Source: Hamadaea tsunoensis DSM 44101
GTDB taxonomy: Bacteria > Actinomycetota > Actinomycetes > Mycobacteriales > Micromonosporaceae
Assembly (NCBI RefSeq): GCF_000428945.1
Contig: NZ_AUAX01000025.1
Coordinates: 1-64,000, forward strand
Length of the DNA stretch: 64,000 nucleotides
Direction: 5' to 3'
Under the pieces are notes generated by a model. That model saw only the letters and a list, made by a program, of their open reading frames with translations. It was not told the DNA's origin and did no database searches. Positions 26,263 through 36,928 of the stretch are shown here, in pieces. A program made the position numbers and the translations under genes. The number at the start of each line of letters is the position of its first letter. The first letter of the stretch is position 1.

Positions 26263-27306
26263 ATGTCTACAGTGGTCAAGGACCGCGACCACGTCGCCGT
26301 CGCCGCTCTCAGCCTGATCACCGTCGGCGGCGTCTACCTCGACGGCTGGGCGCACGTGAACGTACGCGGGCTGGAGACCTTCTTCACCCCCTGGCATGCC
26401 GTGTTGTACTCCGGTTTCGTCGTGACCGCGGCGTACCTGGTGGTGTTGGGGGTTCGGCTCGGCGGCCGGGCGGGCGGGCCGCAGGCCTGGTGGCACGCGT
26501 TGCCGAAGGCGTACAAGGTGGGGTTGGCGGGGGTCGCGACGTTCGCCGTCGGGGGCGCCGGGGACATGTTGTGGCATACCCTCTTCGGTGTCGAGAAGGG
26601 CGTCGACGCGCTGCTCAGCCCCACGCATCTGGTGCTGCTCGTGGGCGGGATGCTGCTGTTCTCGTCGGCCGGTGTCGCGGCCGCGCGGGTGAACGGGTCG
26701 CGGGTCGCGATCGCGCTGTCGGCCGCCGCCGTGGGTGCCGCGGCCGCGTTCTTCATGAGCTACCTCGACGTCTTCCGGCAGCCGTGGGCACGCCTGCCGT
26801 TCGTGCCCAACACCGACGACACGTACGTCATCTTCGGGGTGGGCGGTTACCTGCTCGACACCGCCGCGATCCTCGTTCCCATCCTGCTCATGCGCCGCCA
26901 TCTGCCCCGGCCGCCGCGCGGCGCATTGTCCGTCGTCGTCTTCGCGGTCGCCGTCGGCGGTGGAGCCAACAGCGAGTACGCGTACCCGGCGCCCATCGTC
27001 GGTGCGGTCGTCGGTGCCGTGGTGGCCGACGTTCTGCTCGGGATCGTGCCGTGGCGGCGGGACCCGTGGCTGCTGTTCGGCTTCGCGGCACCCGTGTTCG
27101 TCTGGTCCGGGCAACTGCTGGGGACCGCGTACGCGAATGGCATGGGTTGGACCAGGGAATTGTGGGCCGGTGTGGTGGTGCTCTGCGCGCTGGGCGGATG
27201 GGCGCTCGCGGCCGTGAGCCGGCCGGCCGAGCCTCCGGTGGCGCGTGACGGCGGCGAACCGCGGGGCGGTGCCGAGCAGCGGGAGAGCGCCACAATGGCG
27301 GGGTGA
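26263..27306 (+). CDS. Polytopic membrane protein of unknown function
   Basis: A 347-residue protein with about eight to nine hydrophobic segments, several of them rich in Gly, Ala and Val. Histidines and acidic residues occur near membrane segments (DGWAHVN, TPWHAVLYS, GDMLWHTLFG), a pattern that hints at metal or haem binding but is not diagnostic. I do not recognise the family. ATG 26263 is seven bases after a -10-like TACGAT (26251-26256), so the mRNA may be leaderless; ATG 26257 is the alternative. Its stop overlaps the GTG of the sigma-factor gene by four bases, so the two are coupled, although functional linkage is unclear. Confidence 0.7.
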   Translation: MSTVVKDRDHVAVAALSLITVGGVYLDGWAHVNVRGLETFFTPWHAVLYSGFVVTAAYLVVLGVRLGGRAGGPQAWWHALPKAYKVGLAGVATFAVGGAGDMLWHTLFGVEKGVDALLSPTHLVLLVGGMLLFSSAGVAAARVNGSRVAIALSAAAVGAAAAFFMSYLDVFRQPWARLPFVPNTDDTYVIFGVGGYLLDTAAILVPILLMRRHLPRPPRGALSVVVFAVAVGGGANSEYAYPAPIVGAVVGAVVADVLLGIVPWRRDPWLLFGFAAPVFVWSGQLLGTAYANGMGWTRELWAGVVVLCALGGWALAAVSRPAEPPVARDGGEPRGGAEQRESATMAG

Positions 27307-28499
27307 GAGAGCTGGCGGAAGCGTGGCGGCGCGACGCGGCGGGGCTGCGGGCGACGCTCGCGCGGCGGCTCGGTGACCTGGACCTGGCCGAGGAGGCGCT
27401 GGCGGACGTGGCGGCGAAGGCCGCGGCGACGTGGCCGCACGACGGTGTGCCGGACAATCCGGCGGGCTGGCTGATGACCGCGGCATGGCACCGCGCGCTG
27501 GACATCCTGCGGCGGGAACGGACGGGGCGGGAGAAACTGGCGCGGCTCGCGCAGGAGCCCGCGCCGTCGGCGACGGTGCCGGACGACCGGCTGGCGCTCG
27601 TGTTCGCGTGCTGCCATCCGGCGCTGGCCGAGCCGCTGCAGGTCGCGTTGACGCTGAACGCGGTGGCGGACCTGACCGCCGAGGAGATCGGCGCGGCGTT
27701 CCTGGTGCCCACCGCGACCATGGCCCAGCGGCTCGTCCGCGCGAAGCACCGCCTGCGGCGCGAAGGCGTACGGTTCGCGGCGCCGGAGCCGGAGGAGTTG
27801 CCGCAGCGGCTGAACGCGGTCCTCGCCGTCGTGTACGCCGTCTTCAACGAGGGCTACCTGACGACCTCCACGGACCGTCCGCAGCGCCGGGAACTGGCCG
27901 GCGAGGCGCGTGATCTGGCCGCCGAACTCGCCGAGCTGATGCCGGGCGAGGCCGAGGTGGTCGGGCTGTCGGTGCTCATCGAGGTGCACGAGGCGCGCAG
28001 TGCGCAGCGCTTCGATCGCGCGGGTCGCCTCGTGCTATTGGAAGAGCAGGATCGGCGCGGCTGGGACCACGGGCGCATCCGCGAGGCGGAGCGGCGGCTG
28101 GAACGCGTACTGCGCAAGGGAACGCCGGGGCCGTATCAGACCCAGGCCGCGATCGCCGTGCTGCACGCGACCGCGGCCGACGTCGAGACGACGGACTGGC
28201 CGCAGATCCGGGCGTTGCACGACATCTGGTACGCGCAGACCGGAAATCCGGTGGTGTTGCTGAACAGAGCGGTCGCGACGTGGCGCGCGAACTCGGCCAC
28301 CGTGGCGCTCGAAGAGGTGGACGCCCTGGCCGATCGGCTGGGCGCGTACCGGCTGTTCCATGCGACGCGGGGTGAACTGCTACGAGCCGTGGGCCGTGAC
28401 GAGGAATCCCGGGCGGCGGTCGGCCGGGCGCTCGCGCTCGCGACCAACAGCGCCGAACGGGAACTCCTCGCTCGCAGGCTCGCCGGGACCGGCGCCTGA
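27303..28499 (+). CDS. ECF42-type RNA polymerase sigma factor
   Basis: A 398-residue extracytoplasmic-function sigma factor. Sigma region 2 spans about residues 10-80 (LAEEALADVAAKAAATWP, GWLMTAAWHRALDILRR) and region 4 about 105-160 (LTAEEIGAAFLVPTATMAQR). A long C-terminal extension with TPR-like helices (NRAVATWRANSATVALEEVD) is characteristic of the ECF42 group. In that group the gene is typically next to a YCII/DGPF-domain protein, and one is present here at 28532-28882, although convergent. No anti-sigma factor is adjacent, as expected for ECF42. The start is GTG 27303, overlapping the preceding stop. Confidence 0.9.
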   Translation: MRELAEAWRRDAAGLRATLARRLGDLDLAEEALADVAAKAAATWPHDGVPDNPAGWLMTAAWHRALDILRRERTGREKLARLAQEPAPSATVPDDRLALVFACCHPALAEPLQVALTLNAVADLTAEEIGAAFLVPTATMAQRLVRAKHRLRREGVRFAAPEPEELPQRLNAVLAVVYAVFNEGYLTTSTDRPQRRELAGEARDLAAELAELMPGEAEVVGLSVLIEVHEARSAQRFDRAGRLVLLEEQDRRGWDHGRIREAERRLERVLRKGTPGPYQTQAAIAVLHATAADVETTDWPQIRALHDIWYAQTGNPVVLLNRAVATWRANSATVALEEVDALADRLGAYRLFHATRGELLRAVGRDEESRAAVGRALALATNSAERELLARRLAGTGA

Positions 28500-28531
28500 A
28501 ACACCGGGCCCGGCAGGAAAGAAAGCCGTGG

Positions 28532-28882
28532 TCAGTGCGGGATGACCGGGCGTACCTCGACCGACTCGCCGTACTTGATGCCCGGCCATTCCGACGCCAC
28601 CGCCACCGCCTCGTCGATGTCGTCCGCCTCGAGGATGAGGAAGCCGGCGAGGAACTCCTTCAGCTCCATGTAGGGGCCGTCCACCACGGTGACGCCGTTG
28701 TCGGTGCGGCGTACCGTCTTCGCCGTGCCCGGCAGGTCGAGTTCGGCCCCGCCGTCCACGACCTTCCCGGCCTTCTCCCATTTGGCGAGGTACGCCCAGA
28801 TCTCGTCGTACCCCTCCTTCTGCGCTTCCGGGGTCGTGCCGTGCCAGGCACCCTGCCAGCAGATCAGCATCACGTACTTCAC
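28532..28882 (-). CDS. YCII/DGPF-domain protein, ECF42 partner
   Basis: A 116-residue YCII-related protein of the DGPF type. The core KYVMLICWQGAWHG opens the domain, and the signature DGPYMELKEFLAGF is near residue 70, followed by ADDIDEAVAVASEWP. Such proteins accompany ECF42 sigma factors and may sense or process a small molecule for them; the chemistry is unknown. GTG 28882 is chosen as the start because AAGGGAGA lies just upstream and the domain begins at once. It converges with the sigma factor gene with a 32-base gap. Confidence 0.85.
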   Translation of the reverse strand: MKYVMLICWQGAWHGTTPEAQKEGYDEIWAYLAKWEKAGKVVDGGAELDLPGTAKTVRRTDNGVTVVDGPYMELKEFLAGFLILEADDIDEAVAVASEWPGIKYGESVEVRPVIPH

Positions 28883-29145
28883 AACTGTCTCCCTTGTCGA
28901 CGTTCCGGCCCGCGATCGCCGCCGGCTCAAGCGCTTTTCCAGAGTGACGATTGGCGCGTACGTCGAATCGACAGTCCGTCCACGATGACCGCTCGAAGAA
29001 TTTATGACTTCAATTTCTCGCGAAATGCGCGCACATGGGTAATTTGCGATGCATAGTGACGTTGAGCAACATCGGTCCGATACCGAAGTTGCGCGACGTC
29101 CGCATCGGGCGAGGGCCTGTCGGACACATCCGTGAGGAGGAGACG
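28883..29145. other. Intergenic region before the histone-like gene
   Basis: About 260 bases without a supported gene. The middle is AT-richer than its surroundings (near 29000-29050), as expected for divergent promoters of the YCII gene and the histone-like gene. A strong ribosome-binding site, GAGGAGGAGA, ends at 29143. I see no riboswitch-like structure. Confidence 0.5.
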
Positions 29146-29832
29146 ATGGCCGAAGGTACCAAGGCCACCCGACCGGCGGCGAAGAAGACCACCGCTGCCC
29201 GGAAGACGGCGGCGAAGAAGGCTCCGGCGGGCCGCACGATGACCGCGGCCAAGAAGACGGCTGCCAAGAAGGCCGCCGCGAAGAAGACGACGGCGAAGAA
29301 GGCGACCGCCAAGAAGACCACCGCCAAGAAGACGGTGGCGGCGAAGAAGACCACGGCCGCGGCGAAGACGACGGCTCGGAAGGTCACGACGGCCAAGGCG
29401 ACCCCCGCTCGCAAGACCGCGGCGAAGAAGGCCACGACGCGTACGGCGGCCAAGAAGACGGCGCCGGCGAAGAAGACGACGGCCAAGAAGGCCCCCGCCA
29501 CCAGGACGGCGGCGAAGAAGACGACCGCCAAGAAGGCGGCCGCCAAGAAGACCACGGCGGCGAAGAAGACGACCGCCAAGAAGACCACCGCCAAGAAGAC
29601 GGTGGCGGCCAAGAAGACCACGGCGCGCAAGGTCACCACCGCCAAGGCGACGCCGGCGAAGAAGACGGCGGCGAAGAAGACCGCCGCCAAGAAGGTCGGC
29701 GCGACGAAGGCCACCGCCGCGAAGAAGGCGGTCGCCAAGAAGGCCCCGGCAGCGCGCAAGACCGCGGCGAAGAAGGCGCCGGCCCGCAAGACGGCCACGC
29801 GCACGATGGCCAAGGCCACCTCGCGGATGTAG
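29146..29832 (+). CDS. Histone H1-like Lys/Ala-rich protein
   Basis: A 228-residue protein made almost entirely of Lys, Ala, Thr and Arg in repeats such as AAKKTTAKK and KKTAAKKA. It resembles eukaryotic linker-histone tails and the C-terminal tail of mycobacterial-type HupB, but it has no HU fold in front; the repeats begin within the first ten residues. It should bind DNA or RNA by charge and act in nucleoid compaction or ribosome-related binding (inference). ATG 29146 has a very good ribosome-binding site, GAGGAGGAGA. Internal repetition (29300-29420 resembles 29570-29680) suggests growth by duplication and possible length variation between strains. Confidence 0.85.
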   Translation: MAEGTKATRPAAKKTTAARKTAAKKAPAGRTMTAAKKTAAKKAAAKKTTAKKATAKKTTAKKTVAAKKTTAAAKTTARKVTTAKATPARKTAAKKATTRTAAKKTAPAKKTTAKKAPATRTAAKKTTAKKAAAKKTTAAKKTTAKKTTAKKTVAAKKTTARKVTTAKATPAKKTAAKKTAAKKVGATKATAAKKAVAKKAPAARKTAAKKAPARKTATRTMAKATSRM

Positions 29833-29898
29833 ACCCGCTACAGCAATCCGACAGCGTGTGCGGACGCGTCGGGTGCCCGGCACTGGTAGGAATGTGCC

Positions 29899-31284
29899 GT
29901 GGTCACCCGACGCGTTTTCGCATCCGCCCTGGACTTCTCCGCGCTGCGCGCGGAACTGCATCTGCCCGCCGACTTCCCGGCCGACGCGCAGGCGCAGGCC
30001 GAGGCGAGCGCCCGTAACCCGGTGCTGCCCGATCTCGACCGCACCGACATACCCTTCGTCACCATCGACCCGCCCGGCTCCAAGGACCTCGACCAGGCCG
30101 TCTGCCTGGAACGCCGGGACGGCGGCTACCGCGTCTACTACGCCATCGCCGACGTCTACGCGGCCGTCCCGGCGGACGGCCCGCTGGAGGCCGAGACGTG
30201 GCGCCGCGGCCAGACCGTCTACCTGCCCGACGGCAACGTCCCGCTGCACCCGGTCGAGCTCAGTGAAGGCGCCGCGAGCCTGCTGCCCGACCAGGTCCGC
30301 GCGGCGGTCCTGTGGACGATCGACGTCACCCCGCAAGGCGACACCCAGGCTGTACGCGTCGAGCGCGCCCGGGTACGCAGCCGGGCGCAGCTGGCTTATC
30401 CCGGCGTACAGGCGGATTGTGATCGAGGCGCGCTGCCGGACGCCATCGCGTTGCTGCCGGAGATCGGGCGCCTGCTCGTGGAGCGCGGCCTGGACCGGGG
30501 CGCGATCAACCTGCCCATGCCGGAGCAGGACGTGGAGGAGACGGCGGACGGCTGGGAGCTGACGCTGCGCGCGCCGCTGCCGGTGGAGGAGTGGAACGCG
30601 CAGATCTCGCTGCTGACCGGCGTGGCCGCGGCGAAGATCATGCTGGCCGGGGGAGTGGGGCTGCTGCGCACGATGCCCGCGCCCTCGCTGGAGGCGATCG
30701 AGAAGCTGAAGGTGGCCGCGGCGGGTCTGGGCATCGAGTGGCCGGCGGGCAAGAGCGTGGGCCGCGTGATCGCGGGCCTGGACCCGCAGAATCCGCGGGC
30801 CGCCGCGTTCATCGACCACACCGCGGACACGCTGCGCGGCGCCGGGTACACGGCGTTCGACGGCACGCCGCCCGAGCAGTCGGAGCACGGCGGCGTCGCG
30901 GCCACGTACGCGCACGTCACGGCCCCGCTGCGCCGCCTGGCCGACCGGTACGCGACCGAGGCGGCCCTCGCCCTGTTCGCCGGGCGGCCCGTTCCCGCGC
31001 ACGTCCGCGAGTCGCTGCCCAAGCTGCCCGAAGTGATGGCGGAGACCGGCCGGGTGGCGAACGCCGCCGACCGGGGCGCGATCGACCTGGCCGAGGCCGT
31101 GCTGCTGGAGAAGCGGATCGGCGAGGTCTTCCCGGCCGCCGTGATCGACGAATCGCAGATCGCCCTGGATTCCCCGCCCGTACGCGCGAAGTGCGCGGGC
31201 GACCTGAAGCCCGGCGACCGGATCCAGGCGAAGCTGACCGAGGCCGATCCCGTCAAGCGGCGTGTGAGGTTCGCCCTGGCCTGA
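29899..31284 (+). CDS. RNB-domain ribonuclease (RNase II/R family)
   Basis: A 461-residue 3'-5' exoribonuclease of the RNase II/R family. The RNB catalytic block starts with DRTDIPFVTIDPPGSKDLDQ near residue 45, which contains the metal-binding aspartates, and continues with YYAIADVYAAV. There are few flanking domains: no N-terminal cold-shock domains are visible and only a short S1-like tail is possible, so it is a compact version compared with E. coli RNase R (about 810 residues). It would degrade structured or unstructured RNA. The start is GTG 29899. The gene lies 35 bases before npdG and may be co-transcribed. Confidence 0.85.
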   Translation: MVTRRVFASALDFSALRAELHLPADFPADAQAQAEASARNPVLPDLDRTDIPFVTIDPPGSKDLDQAVCLERRDGGYRVYYAIADVYAAVPADGPLEAETWRRGQTVYLPDGNVPLHPVELSEGAASLLPDQVRAAVLWTIDVTPQGDTQAVRVERARVRSRAQLAYPGVQADCDRGALPDAIALLPEIGRLLVERGLDRGAINLPMPEQDVEETADGWELTLRAPLPVEEWNAQISLLTGVAAAKIMLAGGVGLLRTMPAPSLEAIEKLKVAAAGLGIEWPAGKSVGRVIAGLDPQNPRAAAFIDHTADTLRGAGYTAFDGTPPEQSEHGGVAATYAHVTAPLRRLADRYATEAALALFAGRPVPAHVRESLPKLPEVMAETGRVANAADRGAIDLAEAVLLEKRIGEVFPAAVIDESQIALDSPPVRAKCAGDLKPGDRIQAKLTEADPVKRRVRFALA

Positions 31285-31319
31285 TCAACCACGGGCGACT
31301 CGTCGGTAGGGTTCGAGGC

Positions 31320-31994
31320 ATGGCACTCGACCTCACCAGTCTTCCCGACGTGTCCGGTCTGACCGTCGGCATCCTCGGCGGCACCGGCGACCAGGGGCGG
31401 GGGCTGGCGTACCGGCTGGCCCGCGGCGGCCAGCGGGTCCTCGTCGGCTCCCGGTCGGCCGAGCGCGCGGTCGCGGCCGCCGCCGAGATCGGCCCGTCCG
31501 TCGCCGGCGCGGCCAACGAGGAGGTCGCGGCGGCCAGCGACATCGTGATCGTCGCCGTGCCGTGGGAGGGCCACGGGACGTTGCTGGCATCGCTGCGCGA
31601 CCAGCTCCGGGGCAAGATCGTGGTCGACTGCGTCAACCCGCTCGGCTTCGACAAGCAGGGCCCGTACGCGCTCCCGGTCGAGGAGGGCAGCGCGGCCCAG
31701 CAGGCGGCGGCGGTCCTGCCCGAGTCCCGGGTGTGCGCCGCGTTCCACCACGTCAGCGCGGCGCTGCTGGCGGACCCCGCGGTCGACCGGATCGACCTGG
31801 ACGTCCTGGTGCTCGGCGAGGACCGGGAGGCGGTCGAGGCGGTCCAGGCGCTGGCCGGCCGGATCGACGGCATGCGCGGCGTGTACGCCGGCCGGCTGCG
31901 CAACGCGCACCAGATCGAGGCGTTCACCGCCAATCTGATCGCGATGAACAAGCGCTACAAGGCCCACGCGGGAATCCGCATCACCGACGTGTAG
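31320..31994 (+). CDS. npdG: F420H2:NADP oxidoreductase
   Basis: A 224-residue cytosolic enzyme that transfers hydride between coenzyme F420 and NADP. The N-terminal Rossmann motif is TVGILGGTGDQGRGLAYRLA and is followed by the NADP-selective VGSRSAERA. VAVPWEGH and AFHHVSAALL match the F420-binding side of the family. Presence of this gene implies the host makes F420, as actinobacteria commonly do. ATG 31320 is selected by the position of the Rossmann motif. It follows the RNB nuclease by 35 bases and precedes palindromic repeat copy 5. Confidence 0.88.
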   Translation: MALDLTSLPDVSGLTVGILGGTGDQGRGLAYRLARGGQRVLVGSRSAERAVAAAAEIGPSVAGAANEEVAAASDIVIVAVPWEGHGTLLASLRDQLRGKIVVDCVNPLGFDKQGPYALPVEEGSAAQQAAAVLPESRVCAAFHHVSAALLADPAVDRIDLDVLVLGEDREAVEAVQALAGRIDGMRGVYAGRLRNAHQIEAFTANLIAMNKRYKAHAGIRITDV

Positions 31995-32014
31995 CCGGGC
32001 CCGCCGGCGGCATG

Positions 32015-32095
32015 CATGATCCCGCTTGGATCAGGTTTTCGCACGTAATCATGGCCCATGATTCGGGTGATTTCCCTGATCCAAGCGGGATCATG
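32015..32095. repeat. Interspersed palindromic repeat, copy 5
   Basis: The 21-bp arm beginning CATGATCCCGCTTGG (32015-32035) pairs perfectly with 32075-32095. Compared with copy 4 both arms show CAAG/CTTG changed to CATG/CATG, which keeps pairing. It fills the gap between the convergent npdG and panB genes. Confidence 0.9.
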
Positions 32096-32105
32096 AAAGC
32101 GGCGG

Positions 32106-32939
32106 TCAGAAGGTGTTCTCTGCTGTGGGGAACTGGCCGGTGCGGACTTCGTCGGCGTACTGGCGGACGGCGTCGGTCAGCACGGTGTGCAGGTCGGCGT
32201 ACTTCTTGACGAAGCGGGGCAGCGGACCGGTCCGCAGTCCGGCCATGTCCTGCCACACGAGCACCTGCGCGTCCGTCTCCGGGCCCGCGCCGATGCCGAT
32301 CGTCGGGATGGCCAGCTCGTGCGTGATGTTCTTGGCCACGTCGCCCGGCACCATCTCCAGGACGACCGAGAACGCGCCCGCGTCGGCGACCGCCCGGGCG
32401 TCGGCCAGGACCCGCTCGGCCGCGTCGCCCCGGCCCTGTACGCGGTACCCCCCGAGCTGGTGCTCGCTCTGCGGGGTGAAGCCGATGTGGGCCATCACGG
32501 GGATCCCGGCCGACGTGATCGCCTCGATGGCGGCGGCACTGCGTACGCCGCCTTCGAGCTTGACGGCGTGACAGCCGCCTTCCTTCATGAACCGCACGGC
32601 CGTGCGCAGGGCCTGGGTCGGGCCCTCCTCGTACGAGCCGAACGGCAGGTCGCCGACGACGAGCGTGCGCTTGGTGGCGCGGACCACGGCCCGGACGAGG
32701 GGGAGCAGTTCGTCGGCCGTGACGGGGATGGTGGTCTCGTAGCCGAAGACGTTGTTGGCCGCCGAGTCGCCGACGAGCAGGGCCGGGATGCCGGCCTGGT
32801 CGAAGAGCGCCGCCGTGTACTGGTCGTACGCCGTGAGCATCGCCCACTTCTCGCCGCGCTCCTTGGCCTGTACCAGGTCGCGGGTGCGTACGCGTTTCAC
32901 TCCGTCGGCGAGGCCGCCGTAAAGGGACGGTTGGGACAT
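32106..32939 (-). CDS. panB: 3-methyl-2-oxobutanoate hydroxymethyltransferase
   Basis: A 277-residue cytosolic enzyme of pantothenate synthesis that adds a hydroxymethyl group from methylene-tetrahydrofolate to alpha-ketoisovalerate, making ketopantoate. Conserved segments are clear: [53 protein letters not shown] and [14 protein letters not shown]. The start ATG 32939 follows GGAGACAGCG; an upstream in-frame ATG at 32951 is less likely. It is monocistronic and divergent from ettA. No other pan gene is in the window. Confidence 0.95.
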   Translation of the reverse strand: MSQPSLYGGLADGVKRVRTRDLVQAKERGEKWAMLTAYDQYTAALFDQAGIPALLVGDSAANNVFGYETTIPVTADELLPLVRAVVRATKRTLVVGDLPFGSYEEGPTQALRTAVRFMKEGGCHAVKLEGGVRSAAAIEAITSAGIPVMAHIGFTPQSEHQLGGYRVQGRGDAAERVLADARAVADAGAFSVVLEMVPGDVAKNITHELAIPTIGIGAGPETDAQVLVWQDMAGLRTGPLPRFVKKYADLHTVLTDAVRQYADEVRTGQFPTAENTF

Positions 32940-33143
32940 CGCTGTCTCCATTCCTGCATCTCTCGAGTCCGCGCTGATGCGGTACCCGGATGGGTCGATC
33001 GTCCCACTTTGCGCATGGGGACGGTCAGTGATCGTGCAACATTTCACAGGCTGGTGAGCCTGGATACCCGGGCGACGCGTATCGCGGCCAGCGTGGAAAG
33101 ATTGGCGGGGAATTCATCCATTACTCAGGGGGTTGGCCCGACC

Positions 33144-34812
<1,669 letters not shown>

Positions 34813-34820
<8 letters not shown>

Positions 34821-35247
34821 CCTCGCGGCCACGGGCAGGCCCAAGCGGTTCGTGTACCACTGCGGCCTGCGCTGGTCGGACCTGGACGCCTACGGGCACG
34901 TCAACAACGCGCGCTTTCTCACCCTCTACGAGGAGGCGCGCGTGGCGATGATGTTCGTGGGCGCCCGGGCCGCCGGGCTGACGACGTTCGAGGAGGGGAT
35001 CGTCGTGTCGCGGCACGAGGTGGACTACCTCCGGCCGATCGACTACGGCGATCCCGTCCGCATCGAGCTGTGGGTCGAGGAGCTGCGCACCTCCCGCTTC
35101 ACGGTCTGCTACGAACTGTTCGACGGCGACGTGCTCGCCAGCCGCGCGCGTACCATCCTCGTGCCGTTCGACCTGCGCAACGGGCGGCCCCGCCGGCTCA
35201 CCGACAGCGAGCAGGAGTTCCTGCGGCCATGGGCGACGACTTCCTGA
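34813..35247 (+). CDS. Acyl-CoA thioesterase, 4HBT hotdog family
   Basis: A 144-residue hotdog-fold thioesterase. The active-site segment WSDLDAYGHVNNARFLTLYE near residue 20 is diagnostic of the 4-hydroxybenzoyl-CoA-thioesterase group, with the catalytic Asp in the first part. It hydrolyses an acyl-CoA of unknown chain. GTG 34813 overlaps the ettA stop by eight bases, indicating coupled translation. The ettA-thioesterase pairing is, to my knowledge, common in actinobacteria including mycobacteria. Confidence 0.87.
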
Positions 35248-35828
35248 CCCGGCTGCTGCGGCTCGACCCCGCCAGCCTCGTCCGTACGCGTCCCGCCGGC
35301 CCCGACGCGGTGGCCTGGTGGTCGATGCTGCCGTGGGGCGTGCTGGCCACGCGTACCGTGGCGGGTTCGGTGTCGGCCGACCGGACTGTGAGCGCCGCGG
35401 ACCTGGCCGGGGGTACGGCCCGCCCGGCGAACCGGGACGGCGACTGGCGCTGGGCGCTCCCGCCGGCCACCTCCGACGCCGTCGAGGTGCTCCCCGCCGC
35501 GGTGGTGCGGGACATCGCCGCCGCGGCCGCGCGTACGCTGCGCGAAGCGATGGAGTCCGGTGTGGACGGTCGACCCGTCGGATCCCGGGCCCTGCGCGAC
35601 GCCCTGCTCGACCACGTCGCCGTGACCGTCCAGGTCGACCGGCCCGGTCCGCACGAGGGCCGGAACGTGCCCGTCTCCCTGCGGCTCGTACAGGCGTTGA
35701 CGCGTACGGGATTGCTCGAAGGCGCCGAGTCCGTCGAGGTACGCGTAGCCGGCCCCTGGACGGGCCTCGCGACGGGCGAGGGAGCGGTGTGGTATCGCGC
35801 TTCCGCTCCGACCTTGCGCCCGCTCTGA
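35229..35828 (+). CDS. Hypothetical protein coupled to the thioesterase
   Basis: A 199-residue soluble protein without membrane segments or recognised domain. It opens with DDFLTRLLRLDPASLVRTRP and contains mixed helices and strands. The start ATG 35229 lies 19 bases inside the thioesterase gene, so translation is probably coupled and the three genes ettA, thioesterase and this one form an operon. I cannot assign a role; a link to translation or lipid metabolism would rest only on position. Confidence 0.6.
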   Translation: MGDDFLTRLLRLDPASLVRTRPAGPDAVAWWSMLPWGVLATRTVAGSVSADRTVSAADLAGGTARPANRDGDWRWALPPATSDAVEVLPAAVVRDIAAAAARTLREAMESGVDGRPVGSRALRDALLDHVAVTVQVDRPGPHEGRNVPVSLRLVQALTRTGLLEGAESVEVRVAGPWTGLATGEGAVWYRASAPTLRPL

Positions 35829-36000
35829 TATCGGGGTTATTCTGCCCATCGCCTGTCTATCGGGTGAACAGCTGATCGTCGCTGAACCGAACGGATCGGG
35901 GATGCGATTGGGGGGCTGCTATAACTCGTACTTCCAGGTAACGTTCAGCCTCGGGATCACACGCAAGGTAACCGTTCGGATCCATAGAGGAGCGCGAGCA

Positions 36001-36582
36001 ATGCCGTGGTGGTCAGTCGGGTCATGGTTTGTGCCGTCTCGTTCACAACGTCATAGCACGGGGGCTTCAGAGAAACCCCAGCCCGACTGCGGCGGGCTGG
36101 ACCGCAACACCTTTGCCGTGCCCGACGACCTGTCGATGCTCGGTATGCCGCCCCAGCAGGGGGCCGTCGCACCCGTCACGCTTGCCCGCGTGGGGGTCGC
36201 GCTCAATCTGCTGGACGTGCGCTACCTGTCCGACGGCTACGGCAATCTCCTCGCCATGTGGGAGAGGCACGCGCTGCTGTACACAATGGAGGGACCCGAG
36301 GACGAGATCCTCGTGATCCGGGCCCGTCCACACGCGACCGTGCCGATGGACTTCGCCGACCGCGCGTACCGCGCGATCAACGAATGGAACCACCTCAACC
36401 GCTTCGCGAAGGCCTACGTCGGCGACCCCACCGACACCGGCCAGCTGCCGATCTACGCCGAGACCCAGGTCCCCCTCGGCGCGGGCGTCCACGACGCGCT
36501 CCTGGTCGAGCTCGTCGAGTGCGGCGCGTCGGTGGCGGTCAGCTTCGTCGACTGGTTGCACTCGGAGGCGGCGCTCATCTAG
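36001..36582 (+). CDS. YbjN domain-containing protein
   Basis: A 193-residue soluble protein with a YbjN-like fold, related to type III secretion chaperone-like proteins (VALNLLDVRYLSDGYGNLLA, then RAYRAINEWNHLNRFAKAYV). The N-terminal 50 residues are less structured and rich in Ser. ATG 36001 is preferred because AGAGGAGCG precedes it; a longer in-frame extension to 35902 would include no recognisable domain. A strong hairpin follows at 36632-36676. Function in actinobacteria is unknown. Confidence 0.75.
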   Translation: MPWWSVGSWFVPSRSQRHSTGASEKPQPDCGGLDRNTFAVPDDLSMLGMPPQQGAVAPVTLARVGVALNLLDVRYLSDGYGNLLAMWERHALLYTMEGPEDEILVIRARPHATVPMDFADRAYRAINEWNHLNRFAKAYVGDPTDTGQLPIYAETQVPLGAGVHDALLVELVECGASVAVSFVDWLHSEAALI

Positions 36583-36631
36583 TCCCTCCGGTGTCCCGCT
36601 CCACGCACCGTCCCCGTCCCGCTTGTTTCAG

Positions 36632-36676
36632 GCCTCACCCGTGGCGATCCCCGCGCCCACGTGCCACGGGTGAGGC
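36632..36676 (+). terminator. Hairpin terminator after the YbjN gene
   Basis: GCCTCACCCGTGGC (36632-36645) pairs perfectly over 14 bp with GCCACGGGTGAGGC (36663-36676). Confidence 0.75.
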
Positions 36677-36833
36677 ACTTTCCGTCCCCGGATCACGATC
36701 TTAAATTCAAGATCATTTATAGGATACGCGTATCCCATCCGACGGTTCGTTCAGTGCTCTGACGCCGGGGTGGGGCCCCGCGCGCCGCGTCCTGCCCCGG
36801 CTCGCCGTGACTCATTTCCTCTGTGATCGGCCA

Positions 36834-36873
36834 TTGACATCTGTTTAATGGTTAGACAAACTGTCTAACCATT
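36834..36873 (+). promoter_or_regulatory. Promoter overlapped by a perfect operator dyad
   Basis: AATGGTTAGACA (36847-36858) and TGTCTAACCATT (36862-36873) form a perfect 12-bp inverted repeat with a three-base centre. A consensus -35 TTGACA (36834-36839) stands just upstream, and a weak -10 CAAACT (36857-36862) falls inside the dyad. A repressor bound there would block the GH8 gene starting at 36929. The regulator family is unknown. Confidence 0.6.
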
Positions 36874-36928
36874 GGATCGGTGCCGGACGCCGCGCCTCGT
36901 TCCGGCGCCCCGTAGGGATGGGGTCAGC

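Noticed and set aside
29146-29832. HupB (HU family protein)
   Set aside because: The HU fold is missing; only the tail-like repeats are present.
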